A stretch of 64,000 nucleotides of DNA from Parapedobacter pyrenivorans_A (GCF_041925275.1 NZ_JBHEUZ010000003.1:124001-188000), one strand, 5' to 3'; positions 35,929-45,732 are shown, numbered from the stretch's first letter. The notes: a model not told the origin generated them from the letters alone. A program made the numbers and translations.

Positions 35929-36939
35929 ATGAAAGAAAAATTGCCGCTTAACACGCGGGACATCAAAAAGATCAGAAAACACCTGCTTCCGATATTGGCC
36001 TTCCCATTTTTGGCCGCAGGAATGTTCTATGGCTTTTATTCGCTTTTTTTAAACGACAGCACATTCCTGCAAGATAAAACCGGGTTGTATATGCTGGTGG
36101 GCTTTAGCGTGTTCTTCTTTGGCATCATCGCCTATATGATCTCTACATTCGTCATCGACTTGCGGCGGGGCTTCAAGTATCGGATTCAAGGAAAAATAAC
36201 CGATAAAAAACTGAGCGTTACGACCAGCAGAACCACTACTTCAAAATCAGGCAATAATACAACCAGCACTTCACGGCATTATTATGTGTATATAGACGAT
36301 GTACAATATTCAATTGAGCAACAACATTACGGAAAAGTCAAAGTGGGCAACAGGGTCATTTTGGAAAAAGCGCCCTTGTCGCACCTGACCCTACTGTTGG
36401 AGGTAGACGATGCTGATGGATTGTCATCTGTACCACCAACAGAAGACGATGAGCGCAACAGCCAATTTTCAAACAGCTCACCACGAAAAGTATATTTTAA
36501 GCAGGACGATTTCAAAGCCCTGAAAAGAGGCTTTCAGTCGAAGATGAAAGTAAGATTGCTATGGTTTGCACCACCTATGTTGATGGCCTTATCGCTTGTA
36601 TGGAGTGGTAACCAGGCTTTTTTGGTCTTTTTGTTTCCATTGGTGCTTATTCCCGCCTATCAGCTCTGGAAATTCGTGCGGGAACTTCGCCGATACAACA
36701 GTAATAAGCAGTATGCCTACAAAGAGGGTATTCCGGCCATTGTTGAAGACAAGTCCAAATACGCTTACAATGGCAGGGCTTCCAACAATGTCAGAACCAC
36801 CCACGGAAATCTGAAAGTGAACGACCATGTATATGGAAAATTAAATACCGGCGATAAGGTTACCCTGTTTACACCGGCAAAAGGTAAACAGGTTTTGAGC
36901 GTGCTGACTGCTACCAAGGAGGAATTGTACTTAATGTAA
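35929..36939 (+). CDS. Membrane protein with DUF3592-like insert
   Basis: 336 aa from the ATG at 35929; an in-frame TTG at 35917 is less likely. Two hydrophobic helices near the N-terminus (LLPILAFPFLAAGMFYGF, MLVGFSVFFFGIIAYMIST), then a Ser/Thr-rich segment and a beta domain (YYVYIDDVQYSIEQQHYGKVKVGNRVI) like DUF3592 modules, then two further helices (~residues 205-245) and a second beta domain with KVNDHVYGKLNTGDKVTLF. The beta parts look OB- or SH3-like. Function unknown; an operon member. Confidence 0.68.
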   Translation: MKEKLPLNTRDIKKIRKHLLPILAFPFLAAGMFYGFYSLFLNDSTFLQDKTGLYMLVGFSVFFFGIIAYMISTFVIDLRRGFKYRIQGKITDKKLSVTTSRTTTSKSGNNTTSTSRHYYVYIDDVQYSIEQQHYGKVKVGNRVILEKAPLSHLTLLLEVDDADGLSSVPPTEDDERNSQFSNSSPRKVYFKQDDFKALKRGFQSKMKVRLLWFAPPMLMALSLVWSGNQAFLVFLFPLVLIPAYQLWKFVRELRRYNSNKQYAYKEGIPAIVEDKSKYAYNGRASNNVRTTHGNLKVNDHVYGKLNTGDKVTLFTPAKGKQVLSVLTATKEELYLM

Positions 36940-37033
36940 CAACACAAAAACGGAACATCGGTATCGAAAGCAGAAGTGCCGAATTCGATATGCTACTCTG
37001 AACGACAAGTAAAACGAATTTAACAAACAAAAA

Positions 37034-38497
37034 ATGAAAAAGCTGATTCTATTTTTCATAACCCTAAATAGTATAGCTGTTTTTGCGCAAAACAACCAAG
37101 AAGGTCGTCTTTATAATGTAAACAGCCTAAGAGACATAAAATTACTTATTAACAAAGACGAGACCCATTGTTTTTTACACAAAGGGGGCGCTTATGGTTT
37201 AATTTATGATTTGCAAACCGGCAAGCAAGTGAAGGAGGTCGTATTTTATGGCTTTACAAAGGACAGTGGGTTTAAAACGCATTTTTTTGATTACAAAAAT
37301 GACAAGGCCCTTATCGCCGGATTTGACCAATCCGGAAATCAGTCAGAACATATTTTCTTATGGGATGAAGCTTCCGGGAAATTCCATGCAGGAAAAGACC
37401 TGCCGACAAATCACGGAATAGTTCACGATATTATTGGTGATGAAATTGTTTATGCATTTCCAAAGTTTGCGAAAGACAAAAAAGGTAAAACCAATTTCAA
37501 TAAAATTGAAGAGAGTTTTGTTCAGTTTTATAACTGGAAAACTCAAAAATGGAGATTACATACATATCCATTCGAGATAAAAGACATTATCGATTCCCGC
37601 AGTGTAGCGATATTTAAAGATGGGAATAAAGTGAAATTTTTGGATTTAAATACGCTTTCTTTCCTCAAACACACAAGTAATGCATACGATGCCCTCGTTA
37701 CCTATTATACAGACGGAAAGGTATACGCCGCTATACATAAGGAAGGAGTAGACAGAATTGCTCCGGTCAATCCAAATACACTTCAGGCAGGCCGATTTCA
37801 AAAAGCTCCATCAAGTAATTACTTAGATTACTATAGTGGAGAAATGCGCAAATATCACGTTAGGCTTGAAGGCTCCAAGAACGTAGATCAGGATTATGAT
37901 GTAGATTTGATAATCAATAACAAAGAAAACGGAGACCGTAAAACCATCAGGATTACCACGTCTGATAAAGAGCAAATCGAACTAGTTAGCACCAGAATAG
38001 ATGCTATTGAAGAGCAAAGGCTTAATAAAGCCAACGATATTTTAAATGAAAAATATGCCGGTCAAATTGCAGAATTGAAAGAATGGGAAGTGAATTTTGA
38101 TTGGCTTCCGAATGAGTACACCCACAATTATAATCATGTAAAAGGCAGAGATGTTACCAATTATAAAATGTCGAAAAGGCTGTTTCGTACGCCAAATACT
38201 ACTACTTATGCTATCGGGAAAATTTCTGAATGTGATGATTCGAAAACCTTCTTGGTGATGTTGAGGGGACCGCAGGCCGAAGGAACCGAATCTGTGTTTG
38301 CTGTTTTAAAAACAGACCATTATGGCAATAGGCTGCAATATCAGATTATCGCCAGGTCCGTTGCTAGCAACCTGGGTTATACCCAAATGGATGAATTTTC
38401 TATTTCTACCTCATATAATAAGACTACGATTCATGTTGTCGAAAATTATATGGGCGAAAAAAGGAACAGACAATATACCATCTATTGCAACAACTAG
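37034..38497 (+). CDS. Exported protein, function unknown
   Basis: 487 aa with a signal peptide (LILFFITLNSIAVFAQ). The mature chain shows recurring hydrophobic strands with Lys/Asp turns in the first ~330 residues (HCFLHKGGAYGLIYDLQTG, HIFLWDEASGKFHAG, VKFLDLNTLSFLKH), like propeller blades, and a helical part near LNKANDILNEKYAGQIAELK. No named domain is recognised. One line of this gene (37141-37200) has 22 G+C in 60 bases, against 37 in 60 at 41521-41580 in the CHAT gene: clearly different composition. Confidence 0.65.
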   Translation: MKKLILFFITLNSIAVFAQNNQEGRLYNVNSLRDIKLLINKDETHCFLHKGGAYGLIYDLQTGKQVKEVVFYGFTKDSGFKTHFFDYKNDKALIAGFDQSGNQSEHIFLWDEASGKFHAGKDLPTNHGIVHDIIGDEIVYAFPKFAKDKKGKTNFNKIEESFVQFYNWKTQKWRLHTYPFEIKDIIDSRSVAIFKDGNKVKFLDLNTLSFLKHTSNAYDALVTYYTDGKVYAAIHKEGVDRIAPVNPNTLQAGRFQKAPSSNYLDYYSGEMRKYHVRLEGSKNVDQDYDVDLIINNKENGDRKTIRITTSDKEQIELVSTRIDAIEEQRLNKANDILNEKYAGQIAELKEWEVNFDWLPNEYTHNYNHVKGRDVTNYKMSKRLFRTPNTTTYAIGKISECDDSKTFLVMLRGPQAEGTESVFAVLKTDHYGNRLQYQIIARSVASNLGYTQMDEFSISTSYNKTTIHVVENYMGEKRNRQYTIYCNN

Positions 38498-38575
38498 TGA
38501 CGCTGGCAAGTTATGGGAACGCCAATTTTTTGCCTGGCACTTAGATTCAACTTTAAGCTCAAATAAAAATTGCTC

Positions 38576-39625
38576 ATGAAGTCGATCCACAAAATGCTAT
38601 TCACAGGTTCGGTGATTCTCGCTGCTTCGGGAAGCAACGCCCAGTCGCTTCCCGATATCAGCTATCGGGATTACGGTTATACCAAGCCGGTTAAAAAAGT
38701 AACACAAATGTATTACAGCATAGACTACGACAATGACGGTAGCGTGAAAAATGTCGAAGAAGTAGAAAAAGTAACCCAGACTTTCAATGCCGACGGCAAC
38801 ATCGAAAGCTACGAAAACCAAAGTTTCCTGGACGACAGTTGGGCAAAGTCACAAAGCACCTACAAACACGGGCGTTTGCATAAACAAGTGTGGACGCACA
38901 CCAACCCCTACCTGAACAGGACTTATACCTACGTTTACGACAAGCATGGGAAAATTACCGAGGAAAAAATCCGTTTCAAAGACGGAAGCAAAAGCCATAT
39001 CAAATTTCGTTACAAAGAAAATTTATTGCGTAAAATAGAAGCCGATATAGACGGTACGCAATCCGTTACCGAACGTTACTATTCTTCCAAAGACAAGCTG
39101 TACAAAGAAATCCACCGCCAGAAAACACCCGACGAAGCCGACATCGTAACCAATTATTTCTACCTCGAAGACAAAGAGATTCTCTCTTTCGTAGAGCCGC
39201 AAAGCTATTTCTACGCCACGGCTTACCTCAAAGATGCGACGGGTTATCATTCCGGCGAAATTAAATTTAAGCTCATCGAAGACAGTACCGCACAGGACAA
39301 ACTGCTGAAAGGCATTTCACGCTTCGACAAAGAGGCACCAAATGATCATTTGCCTTTTGATTTACAAGCGTATTCTGAACAAACTTTACAGGCATACAAG
39401 AAAAACCAAAAAGAGCTAAAGCCTTACCGAATGGTGCTGTACTTACGTGACGAGAACAACGACGTCGTGGCCGAAGCCGAAGTAGATTTGAAAGCGAAAA
39501 ACATTGCCGGTATTGGGCTTTTCAAAACAGCATTTGCTAACGGAACAACCACTGGAACAACAGATTTCAGGCATAAACGGCTACATATAGTTGAAGCGAC
39601 ACTACAGCAAATAGCGCTGCCGTAA
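38576..39625 (+). CDS. Exported YD-repeat-like protein
   Basis: 349 aa from the ATG at 38576 (a TTG at 38570 is in frame but less likely). Signal peptide ends near SGSNAQ. The first ~200 residues are a run of short strand pairs with Tyr/Asp turns (TYTYVYDKHGKITEEKIRF, VTQTFNADGNIESYENQ), which resemble RHS/YD repeats; the C-terminal third is unrelated (RMVLYLRDENNDVVAEAEVD). It is the last gene before the third dyad promoter and resembles the first gene after it, so the two look like distant relatives. Confidence 0.68.
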   Translation: MKSIHKMLFTGSVILAASGSNAQSLPDISYRDYGYTKPVKKVTQMYYSIDYDNDGSVKNVEEVEKVTQTFNADGNIESYENQSFLDDSWAKSQSTYKHGRLHKQVWTHTNPYLNRTYTYVYDKHGKITEEKIRFKDGSKSHIKFRYKENLLRKIEADIDGTQSVTERYYSSKDKLYKEIHRQKTPDEADIVTNYFYLEDKEILSFVEPQSYFYATAYLKDATGYHSGEIKFKLIEDSTAQDKLLKGISRFDKEAPNDHLPFDLQAYSEQTLQAYKKNQKELKPYRMVLYLRDENNDVVAEAEVDLKAKNIAGIGLFKTAFANGTTTGTTDFRHKRLHIVEATLQQIALP

Positions 39626-39640
39626 GATTTACAGCAAAAT

Positions 39641-39686
39641 GGGACAAATGCCCTATTGTTCGCCATCTTTAAATTGGCCTTTTTTG
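39641..39686 (+). promoter_or_regulatory. Dyad promoter of the MORN/CHAT operon
   Basis: GGGACAAATGCCC (39641-39653), TATTG (39654-39658), 20 nt, CTTTTTTG (39679-39686). Same spacing and nearly the same bases as the block at 32405-32464, including the GCTATGGAG leader. Confidence 0.6.
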
Positions 39687-39704
39687 CTATGGAGAAAAAA
39701 ACAA

Positions 39705-40643
39705 ATGCATCGAACCATCAACACGTGTGCCGTCCTTTGCGTCCTTGCCCTTGCCTCACCGGCCTCGGCACAGGAAACTGGCACAGCAGATTTCGGCTTT
39801 CGCCAAAACACCCAACAGGCCTTGGAAATCACGGGATACTATACCGGTGAAACAAACCAATTCAAGCAGACCGGCGCCCGGCAATTCGTATTCGACGGCA
39901 GCGGCAAGCTTTCGGAAGTAAAGGAAATGATTACCGAGACCATCGGTAGCCAACGGACGTACCAATACGACGATGCCGGCAACCTGGTGAAAATGACCCA
40001 CCTCTTCGCTTCCGAATCCGGTCCGATGGCAAGCGCGACGACCTACACGTATGAAACCGATGGCAATAAGACCACCTGCACCCGCAAGGATCCCAATGGC
40101 GACCAGCAACAGACCGTCGCCTTCCGCAACGACATGGGCGAATTGCGCGGGGAAACGTTCTTCGACAAGCACGGCAACAAAACCAGCTACATCGAATACG
40201 GCGGAAAAGAGGGCTACCGTGTCAAAACGTATCAGGACAACAAGGTGGTGACTGACACGGTTTTCTTCCTGAACGAAGCGGGGAACATCGAGAAAGCCAT
40301 CGTGAACACCGAACCTGGCCTCAAAAACTCAACAGAACAACTGACCACTTTCGTATATAACAATCAGGGAGACGTGATAAAAAAACGGGTGCACTACCCC
40401 GTTAAAAGCGGCGAGACACCGAAGGTGATGACCACCTATACCACCGAATACCTGTATGACGGGGAGGTGTGGGTGGCATCGGTTACCCATAGCGATTGGA
40501 CCTATAAGCCGGAAAAGACCTTGAACGTAACCCTGCGACGCATCAAAACACCCGAAAAGATGCATACGGCGACGAATGAGCAGCACGTATTGGATTTCTT
40601 CAAACAGGTATACGCCAACTACACGCAACAGCCTAATAAATAA
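39705..40643 (+). CDS. Exported YD-repeat-like protein
   Basis: 312 aa from the ATG at 39705, which opens a signal peptide (CAVLCVLALASPASAQ) and lies just after the repeated leader. The mature part has RHS/YD-like strand pairs (RQFVFDGSGKLSEVKEM, RTYQYDDAGNLVKMTHLF, TTYTTEYLYDGEVWVASV). Such short YD chains usually bind carbohydrate or form shells in larger toxins, but here there is no toxin domain. It starts the operon that encodes the MORN and CHAT proteins, so it may be a substrate or surface partner of that peptidase. Confidence 0.7.
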   Translation: MHRTINTCAVLCVLALASPASAQETGTADFGFRQNTQQALEITGYYTGETNQFKQTGARQFVFDGSGKLSEVKEMITETIGSQRTYQYDDAGNLVKMTHLFASESGPMASATTYTYETDGNKTTCTRKDPNGDQQQTVAFRNDMGELRGETFFDKHGNKTSYIEYGGKEGYRVKTYQDNKVVTDTVFFLNEAGNIEKAIVNTEPGLKNSTEQLTTFVYNNQGDVIKKRVHYPVKSGETPKVMTTYTTEYLYDGEVWVASVTHSDWTYKPEKTLNVTLRRIKTPEKMHTATNEQHVLDFFKQVYANYTQQPNK

Positions 40644-40673
40644 TAACGAATCTGAACGGATAACAAAAAAGAC

Positions 40674-41423
40674 ATGAACAAAACGACAGGATTTATCGCA
40701 TTGCTCTTCCTCTCCATGATAGGTATGGCGGGCTACGCACAGGATAACACCAAAAACCAAGCGGGCAAGAAAGAAGTGAAAAAAGGCTTGGTCAGCTTCG
40801 AAACCATGACGGCAGACGATGGATCCGTGCACTACGGCTTCAAATTGAACGGCCTCGACGTAGGGCCCAGCATGGTGTTACGTACCGATGGCACTACCTA
40901 TACCACGTATAACCTGGACCAGCACCTCGACGGACCGCTTATCAGCATGGATAAGCAACAAGGCACCATCGAGCTGTACACCTACCGCAAAAACAAGAAA
41001 AACGGACCCGCCTTTAAAATGGCCAACGGCAAGGTGGCGTGGCAGAAACAATTCAAGAACGACGTCGAAGACATCAACGGATTCCAAGTGGATGCCCCCG
41101 GACAATACGCGCAGGTGAAAGGCGACGGGACCTCCGGGTTTACCATGGAAAAGTATGACAAAGCCTATGCCATCGGGTATTTCAAGTGGGGCTACCGGTA
41201 CTTCCCGATGATCCATGTGTGGGACGATGGCCACTCCTATTATGGCCAATACCTTGGTGGTGGCAGGAACGGGTTCGGCGTGATGTTCTATCCCAACGGG
41301 GAAAAGTACGTAGGCATATGGAACGACAGCTACCGTGAGGGACTGGGTTTCCTAGTGGATAAAGACGGCAACGTGGTCGAAAAGGGCTACTACGATGGCG
41401 GCAAACTGAAAACGGCACTTTAA
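40674..41423 (+). CDS. Exported MORN-repeat protein
   Basis: 249 aa. Signal peptide (FIALLFLSMIGMAGYAQ). The central part is strand-rich without a named domain (VHYGFKLNGLDVGPSMVLRT). The C-terminal ~60 residues carry two or three MORN-like repeats (YGQYLGGGRNGFGVMFYPNG, YVGIWNDSYREGLGFLVD). MORN motifs form extended beta hairpin sheets that bind lipids or scaffolds. The gene lies 30 bases after the YD-like gene and 12 before the CHAT gene, so they are co-transcribed. Confidence 0.78.
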   Translation: MNKTTGFIALLFLSMIGMAGYAQDNTKNQAGKKEVKKGLVSFETMTADDGSVHYGFKLNGLDVGPSMVLRTDGTTYTTYNLDQHLDGPLISMDKQQGTIELYTYRKNKKNGPAFKMANGKVAWQKQFKNDVEDINGFQVDAPGQYAQVKGDGTSGFTMEKYDKAYAIGYFKWGYRYFPMIHVWDDGHSYYGQYLGGGRNGFGVMFYPNGEKYVGIWNDSYREGLGFLVDKDGNVVEKGYYDGGKLKTAL

Positions 41424-41435
41424 CCCATCCACCCG

Positions 41436-44282
41436 ATGAAGTCCAGCATCGTTTTCGCAGGTATCCTTTGGGCGGTACTTTCGGTTGTCCAGGCTCAACC
41501 GAATGCATTCAACGACCATTACGCCATGTACATGGAAGGCTACGCCGCACGCGACCTGTCCAAAATGAAGGCGGGGAGCGAACAGCTCATGCGCGACTTC
41601 CCGGACGAGTTTGCCGGTTACTACCTACACGCGTTCTATCAGCTGTGCGCGGGCGATGCGGGCCAAGCCGCACAGGATGCGGAAAAGGCCTTCCGCATCG
41701 ACCCCATCTCCCCCTACCCCTATCTGGTCAAGTCGTACATCGCATTCATCAAGGGGGAACCCGACCAGGCAACCAACCAATTGCATTATGCCGTGCAGCT
41801 GCGTTCGCATAAAACCATGGACGATGTGCATACCGACATCGACGTGCTTGCGCACTTTACCGAAGCCGACTTCTCACATTTTGGTGATGCGCTCGCCGAA
41901 GTGGTTCGCGACGGTGTCATGAACCCGGCGCTGGCCCTCGCATTCGACCAATGTTTCGTCGGTGCCAGCAAGGGAACGCCATGCGACAACATCGACGCAT
42001 TGGCTGCGCAGTTCAATGCCATGAAATACGCCAACCCCCACATCCAGCAAATCGTACCGCTTACCAAAGCCATCAATTACTATAGCCTCGGCAACCGGTT
42101 GGAATCGGAGAAACAATTCGAGGCGTTCCTGACCCTCACGGCAGGCGACCCGTCCATGGCCTGGAAACGGAGTTATGCGGGCTGGTTCCTGTCCATACTC
42201 AAAAACGACCGGTACGACGCGCGGGGAGCGCTCCTGACCATCAACCACGCGTTGGAAGGCTATCAGCCCATCGGGTTCCCTTCGTACCAGCTGGCCAGCA
42301 TGCAGCTGCATAAAATCCATGTGCTGGACGGCATCGGTGACAAACAGGAAGAAAAACTGCAAGTGGCCCATCAGCTGGAACAAACGGCCAACGGGTTGAA
42401 CAGCGACTACTTCAAAGCGAAGGCATACAACTCGATCGGCGCCCATCACCTGCTCAATGGCGCCGTGCCCGACCTGGGCAAAAGCAGCAGCTACCTCACC
42501 AAGGCTTACCAGCTGGCGCAGCAGGTAAACGACCCCAACCTCACACGCGAAGTCAACGGCAACTACATCATCGTCAAAGCCAAGCAAGGCCTATACGGCG
42601 AGGCCGCACGGATTACCGAAGAAACGGCCCAGGGATATCTCCAGGACAGCATCTACGACCAGGCACAAAACCTGTACAACAACCTCGGGTTCATTTATTT
42701 CAACAACAAATCGTACCCCGAGGCCATCACGCAGTTCGAAAAAAGCACAGCGTTGGTGGAGCAGGTCAAAAGCGGGCTCGATGCCAAACAGAAACTGGCG
42801 TACATGAACGAAGTTGCCGGCGTGTACGGCGGGTTGGCCATGAGCTACCGGCATACTGGAGAAATCGGAAAACTATTCACCGCGCAGGAACAAAGCCGGA
42901 GCGGCTACCTGAAGGAAATGCTGCAACACGATGTGGCCACGGCCACCATTGCCGACGCCCAATCGTTGCTGAAACCCGACGAGGTGCTCCTCACCTACAG
43001 CATCGGTCGCCCCGGCGAACTCATTATCACCGCCATTACCAACGAACAGGCCGAGCTGCGCTACCATTACCCGATTGACGACTTGCTGCGGTTCAAAAAA
43101 GCCTATACCGACCGGGTAAAGAAAATCCCGGCGCCATTGAACCCCTACCTGAACGACCTGAACGTCGACTACCACGATGGGCAATTGGTACAATACGCCA
43201 CCAAGGAAGCGGCATACAAAAAAGCCGACTTCGTGCTGTTGGTGGAGTGGACACGTCAGCTGCTGGAGTCGGACAGACCGGATCTCCAACCCATGCAACG
43301 GGATTTCCTGCGGTTTTGGTATGACCTGGCGCTGGCACCCGTACAGGACATCCTGGCTCAATACCGAACGGTGATCATCAGTCCTGCGCAGGAACTGAAC
43401 TATCTCCCGTTCGAGGCATTCCTCACACCGAACAATGCCCACTTCATCGAGCGCCACGACGTCCGTTACATCCCCAGCACCACCGTCTGGAAAATATTGG
43501 CCGCCAGGCGTTACACCGCCGACCGGAAACCGGCCATCGCCTTTGGTGGCGCCTTCTACCAGCCGTCGGGCAACATCGAGCCGACGGCACGCGGAATCGA
43601 AGATTTTTACCACGTGTCTGATGCGATCAATAGAAAGATCAGCCTAGGCGATTACAACTTCAAGCAGGAACTTGAAGCCGTCGGATTTGGCGGGGCCAAC
43701 TACTTAGCAGGCACCTTGAACGAGGTGCAATATATCGGTTCGTTGGCTGATGACGTAACCGTGTTTACCGGGTACGAAATGAGCGAAAGCCGTTTCAAGG
43801 CACTCGATGCGACGGGTGAATTGACGCAATACAGAAACCTGCTGATCTCGACCCACGGCTTTACCACCGACATCATCCCCGAATTCAGTGGCGTGATGTT
43901 CTCGCAGCCCGATGGCGGGGACGCGAACGAAGACACCTATCTGCTCGCCCCGGAAATCGCCAGGCTGCACCTGAATACCGACCTGGTGGTATTGAGCGCG
44001 TGCGATACCGGCGTGGGCAAACTTTACGGCGGCGAGGGCATCAATGGGTTGAACACGGCTTTCCTGATTGCCGGATCGAACGCGACGCTACTGTCGCTGT
44101 GGCCGGTAGACGATGCCGGCACCGCGCTGACCATGCAGAACCTGTTCAGAAAAGTGGTGCAGGAACAGGCCGCCGCCGGAAAAACACTCCACGCCATCAA
44201 GCGTGCTTTTGTGAAGGGGGATTTCGGCGACCGGTACAAACAACCGAAGTACTGGGCGCCATTTATTTATAACGGCATTTAG
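41436..44282 (+). CDS. Exported TPR-CHAT peptidase
   Basis: 948 aa. A signal peptide (IVFAGILWAVLSVVQAQ) directs it outside the cytoplasm. Residues ~30-500 form a TPR-like helical solenoid (for example AGYYLHAFYQLCAGDAGQAA; NLYNNLGFIYFNNKSYPEA). Residues ~500-948 are a CHAT domain, a caspase-like cysteine peptidase, with the catalytic pair H807 in LLISTHGF and C856 in VVLSACDTGVG. Both catalytic residues are present, so it should be active. TPR-CHAT proteins cleave partner proteins upon activation; intracellular ones drive cell-death systems, while the role of exported ones is unknown. The next gene starts 12 bases later. Confidence 0.92.
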   Translation: MKSSIVFAGILWAVLSVVQAQPNAFNDHYAMYMEGYAARDLSKMKAGSEQLMRDFPDEFAGYYLHAFYQLCAGDAGQAAQDAEKAFRIDPISPYPYLVKSYIAFIKGEPDQATNQLHYAVQLRSHKTMDDVHTDIDVLAHFTEADFSHFGDALAEVVRDGVMNPALALAFDQCFVGASKGTPCDNIDALAAQFNAMKYANPHIQQIVPLTKAINYYSLGNRLESEKQFEAFLTLTAGDPSMAWKRSYAGWFLSILKNDRYDARGALLTINHALEGYQPIGFPSYQLASMQLHKIHVLDGIGDKQEEKLQVAHQLEQTANGLNSDYFKAKAYNSIGAHHLLNGAVPDLGKSSSYLTKAYQLAQQVNDPNLTREVNGNYIIVKAKQGLYGEAARITEETAQGYLQDSIYDQAQNLYNNLGFIYFNNKSYPEAITQFEKSTALVEQVKSGLDAKQKLAYMNEVAGVYGGLAMSYRHTGEIGKLFTAQEQSRSGYLKEMLQHDVATATIADAQSLLKPDEVLLTYSIGRPGELIITAITNEQAELRYHYPIDDLLRFKKAYTDRVKKIPAPLNPYLNDLNVDYHDGQLVQYATKEAAYKKADFVLLVEWTRQLLESDRPDLQPMQRDFLRFWYDLALAPVQDILAQYRTVIISPAQELNYLPFEAFLTPNNAHFIERHDVRYIPSTTVWKILAARRYTADRKPAIAFGGAFYQPSGNIEPTARGIEDFYHVSDAINRKISLGDYNFKQELEAVGFGGANYLAGTLNEVQYIGSLADDVTVFTGYEMSESRFKALDATGELTQYRNLLISTHGFTTDIIPEFSGVMFSQPDGGDANEDTYLLAPEIARLHLNTDLVVLSACDTGVGKLYGGEGINGLNTAFLIAGSNATLLSLWPVDDAGTALTMQNLFRKVVQEQAAAGKTLHAIKRAFVKGDFGDRYKQPKYWAPFIYNGI

Positions 44283-44293
44283 CAGCTCGTCCC

Positions 44294-45364
44294 ATGATGA
44301 AGCACTTCATCCATACCGTATGTACCGTTGGCATTTCGTTGCTACTGGTTTTGACCCAAATGCGGGTCCATGCCAATGTGGCGCAGCCCGGCGTATGGAA
44401 CGCCGGCGGAACGGTATTCACCATGCTGTACCCCGAAGACAGCCTGACGTTCAAAAAAGTGCAGATGCAGCAAGAACGCATCTACATCCAGCTGTACAAA
44501 GGTTATGCGGTGGTAAAAGGCACGTACGTGTTCCGCAACACAACGGAAGAAAAGCTGGATTTCAAGATGGGATACCCCATCAACGGCATGTATGCCGGTG
44601 GCGGTATCGACCTCAACCAGGTCACACTCGACTCCCTGAGCCGCTTCAAAATAAAAGCCGGAAACAGGTGGTTGCCCCTGCTGAAAGAAGCGCACCCCGA
44701 ACTGAACCACGACAACCGTAAAACCATACCATCGGGTGATAACTGGATGGTGTGGCAGATGGCCTTTAGCCCCCAAGAAAGCCAGTCGGTCGACGTGTAT
44801 TTCATCGTGAACACCAACGAGGCGGGCATCCGCAACGGTTATAACAGCGAGCGTAAAAACGCCTTCATTTATCTGTTGGAAAGCGGAAGCGTATGGCACC
44901 AGCCCATCGGGAAGGGAAGTTTCTACATCCAGCTGATGGATGGCCTGATGCCGGAAGACATCCATGGCATCTCGCCGGGTTTTGGCTTCCGGCACAATGA
45001 AACACACCGGCTCCTCGTTGGTGAAAAAACGAATTTTTCGCCTACCCCAAAAGATAACCTAGTGGTCACTTACCACGACCGCAACGACACCTTTTCGTTT
45101 GACCGCATCCTCGTCCACAGTGAAGAACTATTTTCAGAAATAGGCGAACTGAGCGCTGAAACACTGGATAACCTTTCGTATACCGAAACAAAAATCGGCG
45201 ACCCTTACGACGTGGAAAAGACCTTTTTGGGGGGCTTGCCCGGACTGCTCACGCTCTTCGTCAGCTTCGCACCGCTGCTGATCGTCGTCCTTGCGGTGGC
45301 CATTGCCATTTGGGCCGTGGTCAAGTGGATACGCATCAAGAAGGAAAAAAACAGAGGCGTATAA
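44294..45364 (+). CDS. DUF4424-like membrane-anchored protein
   Basis: 356 aa. Signal peptide (GISLLLVLTQMRVHA), a large periplasmic domain, and a C-terminal transmembrane helix (LLIVVLAVAIAIWAVVKW) with a basic tail. The domain opens ANVAQPGVWNAGG and has KVQMQQERIYIQLYKGYAVV and VFRNTTEEKLDFKMGYPI, similar to DUF4424 and vault-inter-alpha-trypsin-like folds, which adopt beta sandwiches. It could be an inner-membrane-tethered substrate or partner of the CHAT peptidase encoded just upstream; that is inference. Its stop lies 1 base before the next start. Confidence 0.72.
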   Translation: MMKHFIHTVCTVGISLLLVLTQMRVHANVAQPGVWNAGGTVFTMLYPEDSLTFKKVQMQQERIYIQLYKGYAVVKGTYVFRNTTEEKLDFKMGYPINGMYAGGGIDLNQVTLDSLSRFKIKAGNRWLPLLKEAHPELNHDNRKTIPSGDNWMVWQMAFSPQESQSVDVYFIVNTNEAGIRNGYNSERKNAFIYLLESGSVWHQPIGKGSFYIQLMDGLMPEDIHGISPGFGFRHNETHRLLVGEKTNFSPTPKDNLVVTYHDRNDTFSFDRILVHSEELFSEIGELSAETLDNLSYTETKIGDPYDVEKTFLGGLPGLLTLFVSFAPLLIVVLAVAIAIWAVVKWIRIKKEKNRGV

Positions 45365-45365
45365 T

Positions 45366-45707
45366 ATGTTGGCTTTAGCGTTGCTATTTGCCGTTATCAT
45401 CGGCTTGCTTTGGTTGATCGCACGATTGCTGCAACGCTATTTCGATGCGTATGCATACTTGAATCGTGCAGATGATGACGACAGGTTGCAGCAGCATCTT
45501 CAGGAAGAGAAGGAAATTGACACCTACAGGAAAAGGAAGACGGATATCAATTCGGTAATTGACGAACGGCTATCTGAAATGGAAAAAAGATTCCCGTCTC
45601 AACAATCAGCAAACGAACCAACGGAAATGTTCATGACTGCCTTTAAAAATATGATAAACAATGCATTGAGCATACTAAAAGAAGAGAAAAGGGATTCCGG
45701 ACATTAA
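45366..45707 (+). CDS. Small membrane-anchored coiled-coil protein
   Basis: 113 aa from the ATG at 45366, which opens the only hydrophobic helix (LALALLFAVIIGLLWLIARL) and follows directly on the previous gene; an upstream in-frame start at 45291 would overlap it. The rest is highly charged and helical (DRLQQHLQEEKEIDTYRKRK, SVIDERLSEMEKRF), predicting a cytoplasmic coiled coil. It may link the membrane machinery to the kinase encoded next. Family unknown. Confidence 0.65.
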   Translation: MLALALLFAVIIGLLWLIARLLQRYFDAYAYLNRADDDDRLQQHLQEEKEIDTYRKRKTDINSVIDERLSEMEKRFPSQQSANEPTEMFMTAFKNMINNALSILKEEKRDSGH

Positions 45708-45732
45708 AGAAAATTTTACCTATTTTTAGCAC

